A stretch of DNA of 64,000 bases, from positions 2,967,693 through 3,031,692 of the forward strand of contig NC_133213.1 in assembly GCF_958299795.1 (NCBI RefSeq). Reading direction: 5' to 3'. The position numbers were made by a program, and so were the translations under genes. The stretch is from Porites lutea. Its lineage: Eukaryota; Cnidaria; Anthozoa; Scleractinia; Poritidae. The notes under the pieces are model-generated. The model saw only the letters and a program-made list of their open reading frames with translations, made no database searches and was not told the origin of the DNA. Below are positions 45,961 to 57,894 of the stretch, piece by piece; the first letter of the stretch is position 1; each line of letters begins with the position of its first letter.

Positions 45961-47647
45961 CTTACAACGTTTAAACCGTCACTTTGCAAACGTTTTTTTG
46001 AAATCGACCTTAACTAAGACGATATAGTTATGTCATTATTACGATATAAATACTGGTGAAGCTAGGAAAAATAACACACTGATATTTAACATTAACAATT
46101 TTAAAAGAAATTTCATATGAACCCTTTTCTCATTGAAAGGCGTAAATGGTATTCATACCCCACAACATTTAAAGTGTACGAGATTATTCTCAATAAAAGG
46201 GGGGGGGAAGGTATGATAAAAAAATTCCCTGAAACTGTTGACTTTACGATTTTATGGTTTAACTATTTACGTATCAAAAAACATATGTATTATCAAATCT
46301 GTTTTGGTATTTTGTATTCTTTTGCAGTTTATTTGTTATTATTGTTATTTTGATTTCAGTAAGCAACATTTCACCAAGGATAATAATGAAAAGAAAAGCA
46401 TGCTGAACTTTAACAGCTGTCGTGCGCGCTATTAATTTTCATGACAATTTCGATCGATTGTGGAACCTTAACGGTTTTAGCGGTTTACAAGCTTTATTGG
46501 GTACTGATACTATATTTTCACTTCCATTCTGACCTAGAAAGGTCTGAAATAGCTTCCAACAAGAGCCTGAAGGAGAGAGGGAGTTCGTGAAAATAACGCG
46601 TTCTCGCCTAAATATAAATTGTTGGTGCCACTTTCATAGTCCAGTTGGGTAGCAAATGAATTTCACCTCAACAACAATAACAACAAAAGAGACAGTTTTT
46701 AATCCCGCTTGAGTTTAATGGTGGGGTGGAAAACAAAGGAAAAACTGTCCACTAATAGGTTATGTCGTCGATATTACAAAATGGCCAATACAACACAAGT
46801 TAATGAAAGAGTTAGGGAACCATATCAATGGAAATTAAACAGCTGAAATTTTCCGAGTTGGTTATTTAAAACCTGTTCTTAACTAAGTATTATTTTTTCG
46901 ACATGTATAAAAAATATAAAAAAAAAAATTCTCCACCTTTACAGAGACGAAAACACGTTGTAACTCCTTTAATAGGGACTGTGAAGCCCTTACGTCAACG
47001 CCAAAAACTGTGGAAGTCTTTAATTTTGAAATATTGGGGCATTAAGCCTCAACATATTCATCAAAATTAAATGGGCTAAAAGACTAACGAAGAAGAGTCT
47101 TGTTATATTTCAATCGACCGCTTTTAGTCCCAACTAATAAACAACATCTCATTTTGCAGTAAGAATAATAATGATAATGAATATCACTTTCTTTTAAAAC
47201 ACAGCATGTAGAGCATACACAAGGATGAAGGGCAGTTTTGTCCGTTTTCGCATTTCGCTCGCGCGGATGTAATATAGCCATATAGTGGCCCCAATAAAGA
47301 AAAAAAACTTCAAATATGACTTAACTATCAAAAGCGGGAAAAATGGTGGGGCAAGTTTCCTGTGTTTCACTTGAAGTTACTTTAAACAGAACTTCCTGTT
47401 TTTAAATTGGTATGAAGCTAACAAAATCACATAACAATTTTACAATTTGCCTTGCAAATAACCAAGAGATCTATTCTGACACTTAGACCATCAATACTAA
47501 ATGATCAGCTGCTGCATCATCGTGTTCAGATGAATTGTTTCATAGTGGCTCAGTTAAAGAGGAATTTAGAAGAAGTTGCATGACGAAACTAACTCTATTG
47601 AATTCATAAAAGATCAATGACTCTTGCATCATCTGATAGGAATTTAA
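45961..47647. other. Left part of the D block
   Basis: AT-rich sequence unrelated to the A/B/C spacers. From about 47270 to 47640 it resembles the region just before D2 (52060-52400), including a segment with GGGGCAAGTTTCCTG and CTCAGTTAAAGA. Short open frames only. Confidence 0.4.
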
Positions 47648-48234
47648 GGTGGCTGAACACAGTTTTACGAGCAGTCAGCTGTAACTCGCGTGCCGGTGTG
47701 TGTTTTAAATTAGACAAACAAACATGGCGGCCAAAAAACCATGGTACACAGAAGAGGATTTCTCAAAATCTACTCATTAAAATTCTGTGATATTTAGCAG
47801 AATTTTTACTTTTATCGTATTTTAAATAATGAGAACTTTAAAATGGAAGTTGAACAGACGAATCTTGTGACACATTTTATAATCACACTCACTGTACAAT
47901 TATATAATTGATTATCTAAATGCCCATCTGTTAAAATTTGGTCAAATAAGTTTCAATGATAATGATTAATTACAGTAAGCTGTGTGCAAGTTGATAGGAA
48001 AATCTAATGAACAAAATTTTATGTAAACTGAGCAAAAGTGAAATTTTAAGGTTGTATTCAATCGTTCATGTTGCCATGAAAACTACGAAAACGTCAAATT
48101 TTACCTGTCAATCAAAAACTTTCATCAGAATATCTTTCACTTGCCAAGTTTCAGCTTGCAACCTGCAACCTTTCTCTTGCATTGGTTTGCAAATGACATA
48201 CACTCACAAACTGTCAAAACTGTGTTCAGCCACC
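47648..48234. mobile_element. 587-bp inverted-repeat element upstream of D1
   Basis: Ends GGTGGCTGAACACAGTTTT and AAAACTGTGTTCAGCCACC are inverted repeats. It has no coding capacity. It stops 37 bp before the D1 ATG and is absent in front of D2. No clean target duplication seen; flanks are TTTAA and ATAAC. Confidence 0.7.
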
Positions 48235-48271
48235 ATAACTCGCTACGGCACAAATCCAAAAAGGACAACAG

Positions 48272-49129
48272 ATGGATTCCTCGTATCTCGTAGGTTGCCT
48301 TTTAAATGCATTTTTATCCTACACCGACACCATGCTAAACATTGTTACAATCCACGCCATAAGAAAAACTCCGTCGTTGTCAAAGAATTTAAAAACACTG
48401 CTCCTTAGTCTGGCTGTTTCTGATCTTGGTGTTGGTTTAGTGGCGCAACCTTTGTATGTGGCACGTCTTATTATGGAGTCACGGCTAAACATTGAAACGT
48501 ATAATGCCATCTATATCGCGTTCCTTATCCCCGCGAATTTACTTCGTTTCGCTACGCTGTTTCTCGTCATTGTTCTTTGTGCAGAGAGATTTATAGCCAT
48601 TCATTATTACCTTACATATCAAGAACTTGTAACACACAAGCGAGTTGTTGCTGTTGTCGTCTCAACTTGGGTATTAAGCGGACTGTTTTCGTTGACGAGG
48701 CTGTGGATCCCAAAGAGTATTATGTACGTGATTTTTGCCTTTACACAACTTGCATGTATTATAGCTGCCACTTTCTTCAGTATCAGAATTTACTCGTCCG
48801 TGCGACTTCACGTGAACGAAATACAAGTGCTGCAGCTACAACATGCACCACAGAACGCTCAAGTGGTTAACGTTCGAAGGATGCGAAAGTTTGCGATGAT
48901 GTCAGTTTACGTTTGCCTCGTTTTGACGGTTTCCTATCTGCCAGCCATTTATACGCTCTTTGCTATTGCCTTAACTTCTAGACCAAGCATAAAGCATTTA
49001 ATGGTTTACGCTGTGACACTGGAGTTCCTTAATTCGTCGCTTAATCCTGTGATCTACTGCTGGAAGATGAAACACATCCGACACACGATCATTGACTTTA
49101 TACGCAATGCATTTACGAAGCAAAACTAA
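48272..49129 (+). CDS. D1: rhodopsin-like GPCR, family D
   Basis: Single-exon gene for a 285-residue receptor with a very short N-terminus. Landmarks are N23 in TM1, SDLGVG with D51 in TM2, ERF at 105-107 instead of DRY, W133 in TM4, SYLP at 221-224 and NSSLNPVIYCW around 254-264 followed by KMKHIRHT. It shares the IRKTPSLSKNLKTLLLSLAVS-type TM1-TM2 region with A and C, so it belongs to the same expansion, but it is on the plus strand and its flanks differ. The open frame is intact. ERF is a conservative change from DRF. Ligand unknown. Confidence 0.88.
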   Translation: MDSSYLVGCLLNAFLSYTDTMLNIVTIHAIRKTPSLSKNLKTLLLSLAVSDLGVGLVAQPLYVARLIMESRLNIETYNAIYIAFLIPANLLRFATLFLVIVLCAERFIAIHYYLTYQELVTHKRVVAVVVSTWVLSGLFSLTRLWIPKSIMYVIFAFTQLACIIAATFFSIRIYSSVRLHVNEIQVLQLQHAPQNAQVVNVRRMRKFAMMSVYVCLVLTVSYLPAIYTLFAIALTSRPSIKHLMVYAVTLEFLNSSLNPVIYCWKMKHIRHTIIDFIRNAFTKQN

Positions 49130-51514
49130 AGAGAGCTTCAAAACAATCCATCTGGAGATAATAAACGATATGAAAAAACGACAACAACAACAAGAAACAA
49201 TAACAAATGTAAAATAGTGTTATGTTAAACTTACAATAAAAAAAGATATAATAGAATAAAAACAAAAGTGAACAATAGAGATTGCTGTAGTTCTCGCTAG
49301 AATCAATGATTTAGAAAACAATTTGTCTCGGAGGAATAATTTATGCAATGTAATAAAACACGAAAGTTGTCAAAACTCCGTTAAAAGTATGAAGCATTGT
49401 GGTTTACCTCCACACCCACCCCTACAGATAAATAGGAAAGTAAATAAAGGAAGTAAACAGAATCACACGCTCCAGATCTTATCAAAGCCAGCGAGAAGAT
49501 GAAAACACCCGATGAAAACATCCTCGAGTTCAGAAATGCTTTTAAAACATCCTCGAGATAACAAAGGCTTTAAAACTTTCTTTCGTAGACTTAAAAACCA
49601 AGATGATAGTGATCGAACTAAATATGGTAACGATTGCACTCAGTGACTAAGCATCTGCACGAGCAGATGGCTCCTAAAAATGCGTGACGGGGAACTTTAG
49701 ACTCAAAAACACAAACAAAAGAGAGAAAATGGGTCAGTTGCGAATTATTAAAATTCGTACTTGGCTCCGGGACTGAAGGGAATAAAACAAGTACACGAAA
49801 AGGTACACGAAACCTTTGATTTCCCCGAAATCGAATCAGTTATGATTTTACATTTCTTCTTAAAGGCTCCAAAAAGACGGTGGTATCGATTCAAACCAGA
49901 AAGAATCTGCTATCAGGCGATCTTTTTACGGAGAAAGTCGGCGGACGCCTCCTTAACAAAAAGGGAAGAAGGACCGGCTGATCGCAGGTTAAACCAGAAT
50001 TTGCCAAGAATTAAGGTGGAGCAGAAGAGAGTCAATGTAATTTTACAATACCTTAGGATGCGTTCGATAGATAAAAACAAAAACATTAAAACAACTAAAA
50101 AAAAAAAAAATTCTTTTGTTCAATTATGACTTAACTGTGAGAGGAGGGGAACAATAATGGTTGGGCAAGTTTGCCTGTTATTAAGATGAAGTTTAATTTG
50201 TTTGACAAAACTTCCTCTTTCCTAATTGTTTGGAAGTTTAGGAAAACCTAGACACAAATTTCAAAAATTGTTTGAAAACAAGGACATCTGCAAGAAGATA
50301 GAAATGCGCATGCTCTGTCAACAATGTGCTCAGTCCGATGAGATAAATTGAAGGCAGTCCCGCCGACAAAACATGGTTGAAGTTTACTTTTGAAATAATT
50401 CCTCCTGCTTTCAAAATACCTTGAAGTATAGAAAAACCTATGTTTCAAAGAGCATTGAGACAATCGTTTTACCACTTAGATACCTTCAAAGTGCCCTCCG
50501 ACCCAAAACAGCTACGGGTTAGGGAACCATTTCACAAGTATATAAAACAGCTGATATTTAAAATCTTTTCGCTTCCAAGATTTTGTCACGTTAGACTGCA
50601 ATTCTGTAAAAAAATATCGAAGATTTTACCACTCTAAAGAGTACAGAAAAAACGTTATTGTAAACTTCTGGGTAACATTAAACAAATACGAAAGTTAAAA
50701 AAGTTCTCATTTATATCACTATTTGCCGATGCGATTAAGCGGTCCCTCCGCAAAAAGGTTGAACAAGTTTACCGGTTATTAAATTGAAGTTAAACTCTGA
50801 ACGAAAACCTCCTGTTTTCTAATTGCTTTGAAATTGAGAAAAACATAATAACAAACATACAAACAAGAATCGCCGAAAGGCGATTTTACCATGGCTGCCA
50901 AGGGGCGATCTTTTCTGAGGGGAGGGGGCGGCTGGAAACTAAAGCGAACACCGCAACCCAAAGAAACAAATAGAAACAAAACCGTGTTCTAAGTCATTTT
51001 CACTTTGCCCAACGCTTTTATCTCAACACCATTTATCGTAACCAGTTTCATGATAGCACATGGCGTACACTAGAAAAAGCATTTATCTTCTTAAAATAAC
51101 CCACTAGGGAAGATATCTGGAGGTCCAAACATTTGCTAAACCGCGGCCTAAGTTAAACTTCGTTTTAATAACCGACCAATAATTATTGAGGCCGCTTTGT
51201 TAAACGACGCAGTGCAAAACAACACTGTCTGACAGCTTCTCTCTTCAACCTTACAAATTGCAAATGAAAGAATATTCATCCGGATTATTTGGGGGCTTAT
51301 GGTTAAGGTGCAAGATTATTAAATACTAAGCATCCGAAAGAAATTATTGATAAAACTGCTTTTATTATGCAGCATGCCATCTTGCGGGTTATTCTGGTCG
51401 ATTTAACTTGAAATACAGTATATAATAATGAAGTAGTCAAGAACCATTTAGCTGAAATTTTCCAAATCGAGCACAAAAATAATCATTAAAAAAGGGATGT
51501 CACATCCAATATTT
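49130..51514. other. Spacer between D1 and D2
   Basis: Holds at least three worn copies of a roughly 100-bp segment also found before D1 and D2: about 50140-50255, 50350-50430 and 50730-50850, with GGTTG.GCAAGTTT..CTG and AAACTTCCT-like cores. These may be remains of earlier D-type units. A 122-codon open frame at 49761-50129 lacks an ATG near its start and is not called. Confidence 0.4.
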
Positions 51515-51911
51515 CAGGGGCACCAAAGGAGAATATAGTTTAAAACCACTTAAACATGGCATTGTTAAACGTATTTTAGTATTCAAACGGTAGATATAGT
51601 ATATTTTTATCCCCTAAAAATTTTTCATCTGTCCGGATTTCGTAGCTGAAAGTCTAGTGATCCGAAAATTATAGGGATCAAAAGTTACCTTTTCGAAAAT
51701 TTTAGCCAGAAAAAAGGCTGCCGAAAATTCTAGGTGACCTTTTTAGGGTAAAAATCCGTTAAAAATAGGCAATTATACCATTTTTTAAATGTTCGAAAAT
51801 CCTAGGAGAGGAAGGCAAGAAAGAAAATTTACAACAAATGTTCCAAAAATTCTAGATCTCAAATCGTCTTCCGAACAGATATTTTCCAAAAATTGACGTT
51901 GGGTTCCCCTG
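51515..51911. mobile_element. MITE with CAGGGG ends
   Basis: Ends CAGGGGCACC and GGTTCCCCTG are imperfect inverted repeats 397 bp apart. They are flanked on both sides by ATATTT, a likely target duplication. The interior has repeated GAAAATT(C/T)TAG motifs and no coding capacity. Confidence 0.65.
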
Positions 51912-52501
51912 ATATTTGTTCATGTTTTATGAATGAGTCAGAGATCAACACCTTTACTTTTTGCACAAACATCTTTAGGCAGTTTTGTTACATTTTCATT
52001 TTAAACTATTTGGTTAAAGAAACAGAGCAGGAGGAAAGCCTTTACTGAACATTTAGCTGCACAGGATGCGATAAAGCGGCCCCACCGACAATACTGATTG
52101 GAGAAATTCTTTTTGCCGGTGATTAAGTTTAAGTTATATTTTGAAACAATAACTCCCGTTTTTTAAATGCTTAGCAGTTTAGAAAAATACGTCTGACAAT
52201 TATCCAAAGCCTCTTAAAAACACATAGGACATCTGTTTTCCCACACCAGCAATGCCCTATCACCAGCAGTAATCGTATATTTAGAAAAGAGTTTCATCGT
52301 AGCTCAGTTAAAGACGCATTTTAGTCAGTCAAACTGCTTTTCATCAAAGTCTAACGTACTAAACGTTTTGGAACTCTGTGAACGTTAGTCAATCAGTTAC
52401 GTGGGTTTGGTGGGATCATATTGAAAAACACAAACGTTTGCAAGGTCCGACAATAATTTTCTTGCTTCAAGCGCCGCAACTATCCAAAAAAAAGTCAACT
52501 A
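51912..52501. other. Upstream region of D2
   Basis: 52060-52400 matches the D1 upstream region (47270-47640) but lacks the 587-bp element, so it shows the older promoter arrangement. Confidence 0.45.
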
Positions 52502-53359
52502 ATGGATTACTTGCACCTCACACTTTGCGTATTCCACGCGTGCTTGTCTTACACCGCCACCACGCTGAACATTGTAGCAATCTACGTGATCAGAAAGACT
52601 TCGTCTTTGCCAAAAAATTTAAAAACATTGCTTCTGGGTCTGGCTGTTTCTGATCTCGGTGTTGGTTTACTAGCTCAGCCAATGTATGTTGCACATATCA
52701 TGGACTCTAAACAAACAAAATGAGACCAATGAAACTTATAACGCCTTATATAGCGCGTTTCTCATTCCGACGAATTTCTTCATTTATGCGTCATTGTTTG
52801 GTGTCACGGCTCTCTGTGCGGACAGATTCTTGGCAATTCACCTTCACCTCAGATACCAGGAATTTGTGACACACAAGCGCGTTGCTGCTGTAGTGGCCTC
52901 AATTTGGGTGACAAGCGCACTTATTTCACTGATCAGGTTGTTTATACCCAAAAACATAATGTACATCACTTTCGTCATTATTATATCTGCCTGTATTATA
53001 ACTGCAACTTCCCTGAGGGTCAAACTTTATCTACCTCTACGTTGCCACATAACTGACCAAATTCAAGTCCCACAAGTAGCGCAGAATGGCCATGGCGAAA
53101 GTGTTCAAAGAAAAAAGAAATCTGCGATGGCATTGCTTCACGAGTACATAGTTTTCATAGTTTGCTATTTGCCTAAAATTTAATTATTGTCGCTAACATT
53201 TCCGAAGCAAGGAACGATCTACAGCATTTGCGGCTTTATACTCCGACCCTGGCATTTCTTAATTCAACACTTAATCCACTGATCTACTGTTGGAAGATTA
53301 AACGCATTCAGCACACTATTGTAGGCACACTACGCAGTCTTTTTTCAAGTCCCACCTAG
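52502..53359 (+). pseudogene. D2: family D GPCR with two opposite frameshifts
   Basis: Begins MDYLHLTLCV and shows TM1-TM2 with SDLGVG in frame 0, then shifts by +1 near 52700-52725. The middle (DRF, TM4 to TM6, ending VCYLP) stays in that frame to about 53180. The last part (LNSTLNPLIYCW and helix 8) is back in frame 0 to a TAG at 53357-53359. The total of 286 codons with stop equals D1 exactly, so the two shifts cancel in length. It keeps DRF where D1 has ERF. Confidence 0.85.
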
Positions 53360-53689
53360 AGAAAGCTCCACCATAGACTATGACGAACAGAGGACTTTGA
53401 AAGTCTTATAAAGTCATCCTTATACGGTCTGTAAGTAAACGAAGCTATGCCACTGAAATGCTTTGCGAATTTTCTTCATGCCATTTCCATAACACAATCC
53501 AAGCTGTCATCATTCACTTTTTAAACGTCCTTATGCAAAGATTTAGTTTAAAAAATCATTACTTTTGTAAATGAACCTTTAAAAGGGAGATTGACGCTCC
53601 TCGTAGTCTCTTTATGATGCAAGAGTTAGCCAGCTTACGAGCTAAATGACGTAAGTTTCTTCTTCACAGATAACCTTTTCACAGTGTAT
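53360..53689. other. 3' flank of D2
   Basis: Right end of the D block. Nothing recognised beyond AT-rich spacer. Confidence 0.4.
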
Positions 53690-53997
53690 TAAAACCTGAA
53701 ATACTAGGAAATGGCCAAATTGAGCAAAATCAATCAATTTATTAATTTCAGTGCTTGATTAACATCAGTTTGTGTATTATGTCATGTTCAATTTCTAGAT
53801 AAGGCGTCAGCCCGCAGTCGAGATTCTGTTGACACAAAAACGTTTTTAGCCGAAAGCATACTGTATACAGTTATGTTGAGTTCGTTAAAATGAGTTACGA
53901 GAATAAACGCCGCTCTCTTTTAAACGCCTCCCATCTATTAAACGTCCCCACTTGGACCCCCTAAAATTAAATAAACGCCCCGGGCGTTTATTAGATC
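53690..53997. mobile_element. Right end of the interrupted TAAACGCC element
   Basis: Matches 7500-7779, including AATACTAGGAAATGGC, a run of AAACGCC motifs and the terminal GGGCGTTTATTAGATC. With 45843-45960 it frames the D block in perfect 16-bp inverted repeats. Confidence 0.65.
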
Positions 53998-55333
53998 ATA
54001 AGGAAAAAACTTTACCGTTGCAAGTCTCGTGATCCAGACTAATGAAGGACGACTGAATCAAATGATGCGAACGTAGATAGCAAAAATTCTGCTTTTGTGC
54101 TTGAAAAAAAAAAAAAGGTTAAATCCAGGGCAAAAATTAAACTAATTCAACAGATACCTCGAATCTGTAATATTAAGTTACACCGGTCGACTCCTCCAGC
54201 TCCACCCCTGTTTTTTGCCATGTCACACTTATGAAACAGCAAATAATTCACAGGGCTTCCAGTGGGTTAATGTATTGTTTGTGTAAATGCGTTATTTGTC
54301 GTATTCACCTGAATGTCCATGTACAGTGTAATAAGCTGTTAAAGTAGCGGTATGTCATACCACGCTACAATAACCTGTGTGCTGTCAAGGTACGTAAATT
54401 TGGTATTAACCGTGGCATTAACTTTTATCTAAGATATTAACTTTTCTCTGACATTGCTCGTCCTTCTGCTTGTCAAAGATAGAACACCCCCGTTTTTAAT
54501 CCATCAAGAGTGATCAGTATCACATTTCTCCTTGCAGGGTATGATTACACAAGACATAATAGGGCCATTTATACGAGGAAAAATAAGACGCGTCTTACAT
54601 AAGACGCGTCTTAAATAAGACGCGAACTTTCTGTATAAACGGCACATTTCGTCTAAAATAAGACGCGGCTTAGCTAAGACGCGTCTTATTAGATAAGACA
54701 TGCTCGTATAAATGGTACAGTTCGTGTCTTATTTAAGACGCGTCTTATGTTTCCTCGTATAAATGGCCCTTATGTGCTGATACTTCAACAACTGCTCCCC
54801 ACTACTTCAGGGAAAACGTGGCACGAAATGAGAATTTAAATTTTGATATTAGGGGCTTTTTTAGGGTTAATAGGAAACGGAGGAAGTAGCAAATAATTAA
54901 TTTGCAATTTAAACTACATTTAGTATTAATTGCATGCGGTGCGGGGTCGCATCCATCTGAATTTGCGGGAAGTTTACATTTAATTTTCGATTAACATTCA
55001 GCTGAAGTTAATCCATGTGGCTACGTTAACTGTTCTCATTAAAATGTTTTATACCACCATTGTCGTCAAGCCGGTTACTGAATGATTTTGTAACTGTCCG
55101 CCTTATGATAAAAAATTAATTGTCTTGTCAGCGCCAAATCATGATGCGAAATAACTGCTACCAAAACAATATTTTGGCGTCTGACATATAATTGCCACTT
55201 TGAATTATCACTTTGAATAATGAGCAATTAAGGCTGAACAGTTATAAAGGACGTTTTTCTAGCCCACCGGCCCAATGTTTGTTATTATGTCAGAGTACAG
55301 TATATATAACAGAAAGGCAGTCGCGCCCTATAG
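53998..55333. other. Left flank and promoter region of B4
   Basis: A-type upstream spacer, then the palindromic MITE (54561-54770), then the B-form module at about 54899-55162 and the B upstream segment with a TATA-like stretch at 55301-55309. Confidence 0.5.
54561..54770. mobile_element. Palindromic MITE with TAAGACGCGTCTTA repeats, second copy
   Basis: Same ends and interior as 8182-8391, differing at very few positions, and in the same place relative to the B gene. It was therefore carried by the segmental duplication. Confidence 0.8.
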
Positions 55334-56288
55334 ATGGGAAACTCAACCGAATATAGAAACGCTATCTCCTCCGAGGCATTTAATCCGGCGACAGTGACTA
55401 TTATATTTTGCTCCCTTAATATTCTTCTTTCCATTACGGCATCTCTGGGAAACACTCTGATCCTGATTGCTCTTCGCAAGGTAACTTCGCTTCATTCACC
55501 AACGAAACTGTTGTTTCAATGCCTGGCGATCACTGATCTTGGCGTTGGTCTCATTTCGCAGCCACTCTATGCCATCTACAACATGTTTCTGATAAACTGC
55601 AACCTTAAGCTTTTGAATATCATCTCTATTCTCTACTATATAATCTGGGCTTCATCAATTTGTCTCTGTGCGGTTTCCTTGCTTACAACGACTGCTTTAA
55701 GTGTGGATAGACTTCTCGCCCTTTCAATAAAGTTAAGGTACAGGCACGTTGTAACACTGAAGCGAGTTCGTGCAGTTGTTTTCTGCTTCTCGTTAATTCC
55801 TGTTCTGGGCATTTTCATGTTCTTGTTCTGGGATACAAACATCGCCTTGGCAACACTTTCAGTCTCGGCAATGCTTTGTATCGTTACCTCACTTCTTTCT
55901 TACACCATCATATTTATCAAGCTGCGTCTACATCAAGCTACTGTGCACCCTACTGTGCAATGCAATGTTCATCATGGGCAACCAATCGGAGGGGGAATTC
56001 CGGCGTTGAACATAGCTCAGTTTAAAAGAACCGTTACCAGCATAGCTTTGGTACAGTCGGCGTTAGTTATATGCTATATCCCATTTGTTATTTTAAATGC
56101 GATATTACTGTTGAATAGCGTTCTTGCCAACAGTGAGGTTTTCGGCTTGGCCTCGAATCTTGTATTTTTTAACTCTCGTCTTCTTAAACTCATCTCTTAA
56201 CCCGTTCCTGTACTGTTGGAGGATCAAAGAAGTGGGACAAGCCGTGAAGGCCACAATCAAACAGTTGTATTGTAATTGTTTACGCTGA
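55334..56288 (+). pseudogene. B4: family B GPCR, frameshift before TM7
   Basis: Near-identical to B1 up to about residue 277. One extra T in the run near 56164-56170 then shifts the frame, giving NSRLLKLIS and a stop at 56200. The NPFLYCW motif, helix 8 and the CNCLR tail are intact in the next frame to 56288. As it stands the product would lack TM7. A homopolymer indel could be a sequencing error. Confidence 0.85.
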
Positions 56289-57493
56289 GTTCCAAACCTC
56301 GGCGACCGATTTATGGAGAAACAGTCTGATTGTAAAATGGCTTTTCAATCAAACGAGTATATTTTAAAAGAAGGACTTACTAGGGATATTATAGCTGATA
56401 ACATGGTACACAATAATCGGTTGTTTCATCTTTTATGGAATTGATTTAAGGAAATGCGAGCTTTCTGACGGTAGATGTAAGCGTAAAGTACATTGTCAAT
56501 ATGAGCCTTATAATACATGTAAAGAACGCCACGATATAAATTGGGAATAAAACTGATTGAGACTGGATTAATGTTCGGGGTTGGTTGAACGCGCAACTCG
56601 CTGGCTAAGCGAAGAGGTACCGTGTCTTGCCACGCTGAACAAATAAACAGATCTCTCTTTGCTTTATCTTGCTATTTGAGAGTCGACTTAAATGGGATAA
56701 GCCGACTTAGTAGCCAAGCTGATGGTGAGCATTTTAATAGGTTTCTCCAGTTTGGGAAGTATAATTACATTCTTTTTAAAACAGCCACGCCAATAGTCTT
56801 AAAAATTTTCCCTTTGAGTTGGTGCAATTTTTTTTTTCAAAACAATTAAGATCCATTTTTAAAGTCCATGGCTTTAGGGAAACTTCCGCATGCTTCGGTA
56901 TTGTGAGTCCTTTTCTTAATTAATTTTTTTGAAATTAAATAAAGAAATAGCTGTCTTATTCTCCTGTGTATTGCGGTGTTCTCTTCTCTTTGAATACACA
57001 AAGTCCTTCCAAATCATCCATTGTCGGTATTACCTGCGGAAACAAATGTAAAAAATTTCAGCCACAAAGACCTACGAGGTTTTGTTCGTATGAGCGGCTC
57101 TCTTTTTAAAATTTGTTCCCTTTTTTTCGTTATGTGTCAAAAAGTCAAGCGTAGACTTGTCGTTAGGTCGAATGATGACCGTCGTCATTCTACTACGATT
57201 TTTAGCGAGAGTGTCGCAGTGACGGAGATAAGTAGGCAAATAGTAGAAGTTTTATCATTTTGCGATCGCGAGAGAGCTTAACCTCTTTTTATAAAACGAA
57301 TCTTGTTAACTTTCTGGTGAAAAAACAAAAAACAAAACAAAACAAAAAAAACCGTGAAGCTTTCCGGGATGAACAGTTTTTTTGAGAATACGCAAACAAA
57401 CTATAAGTTCGATCTCGTCCTCGTCCTAAAATTTAAAGGTTTTAACTCTGCATAAGGGTTACGTGATGGGAAACGGAAGAAGTAGCAAATGAT
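56289..57493. other. 3' flank of B4
   Basis: AATAAA at 56546-56551; B-type 3' spacer near-identical to that of B1. Confidence 0.5.
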
Positions 57494-57894
57494 CACAGGT
57501 ACCCCAAGCTCACGAAAAAAAATCGTTGTTTCGTAACAGAACTATTATGTGGGTTTGTATGGGGATTTTAGCGATCGTTATTTAGGCCACTAAGATAGAA
57601 ATGAAAATACACCAAAAATTCTTACCTTGCCTCCCTGTTTTATTCATGGTATGGTATTAGCATCGCATAGAGAGAGTAGAACTAAAACTCGCTAAAATCG
57701 CCGTGAAATGGCCAGAAATGCTAGGAACATACATGAATAATACAAGCAGGCAAGGTAAAAAGTTTTGATGTATTTTTATTTTTTATTTTAGTACCCTGAC
57801 TAACTATCGCTAAAATCCCCTTACCAACCTTTATAATATTTCTGATTTCTGTTACTCAACAACGACTCTCACTCCGGAGCTTTAGGAACCTGTG
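57494..57894. repeat. Foldback element FB, copy 9
   Basis: Complete; near-identical to copy 3, as expected of the duplicated block. Confidence 0.8.

Noticed and set aside
46117-46353. 78-codon frame in the D block
   Set aside because: AT-driven frame with a run of hydrophobic codons at its end; no paralogue in the window.
49761-50129. 122-codon basic open frame
   Set aside because: Starts at TTG, no ATG until far inside, ends in an A-rich tract, no family resemblance and no second copy.
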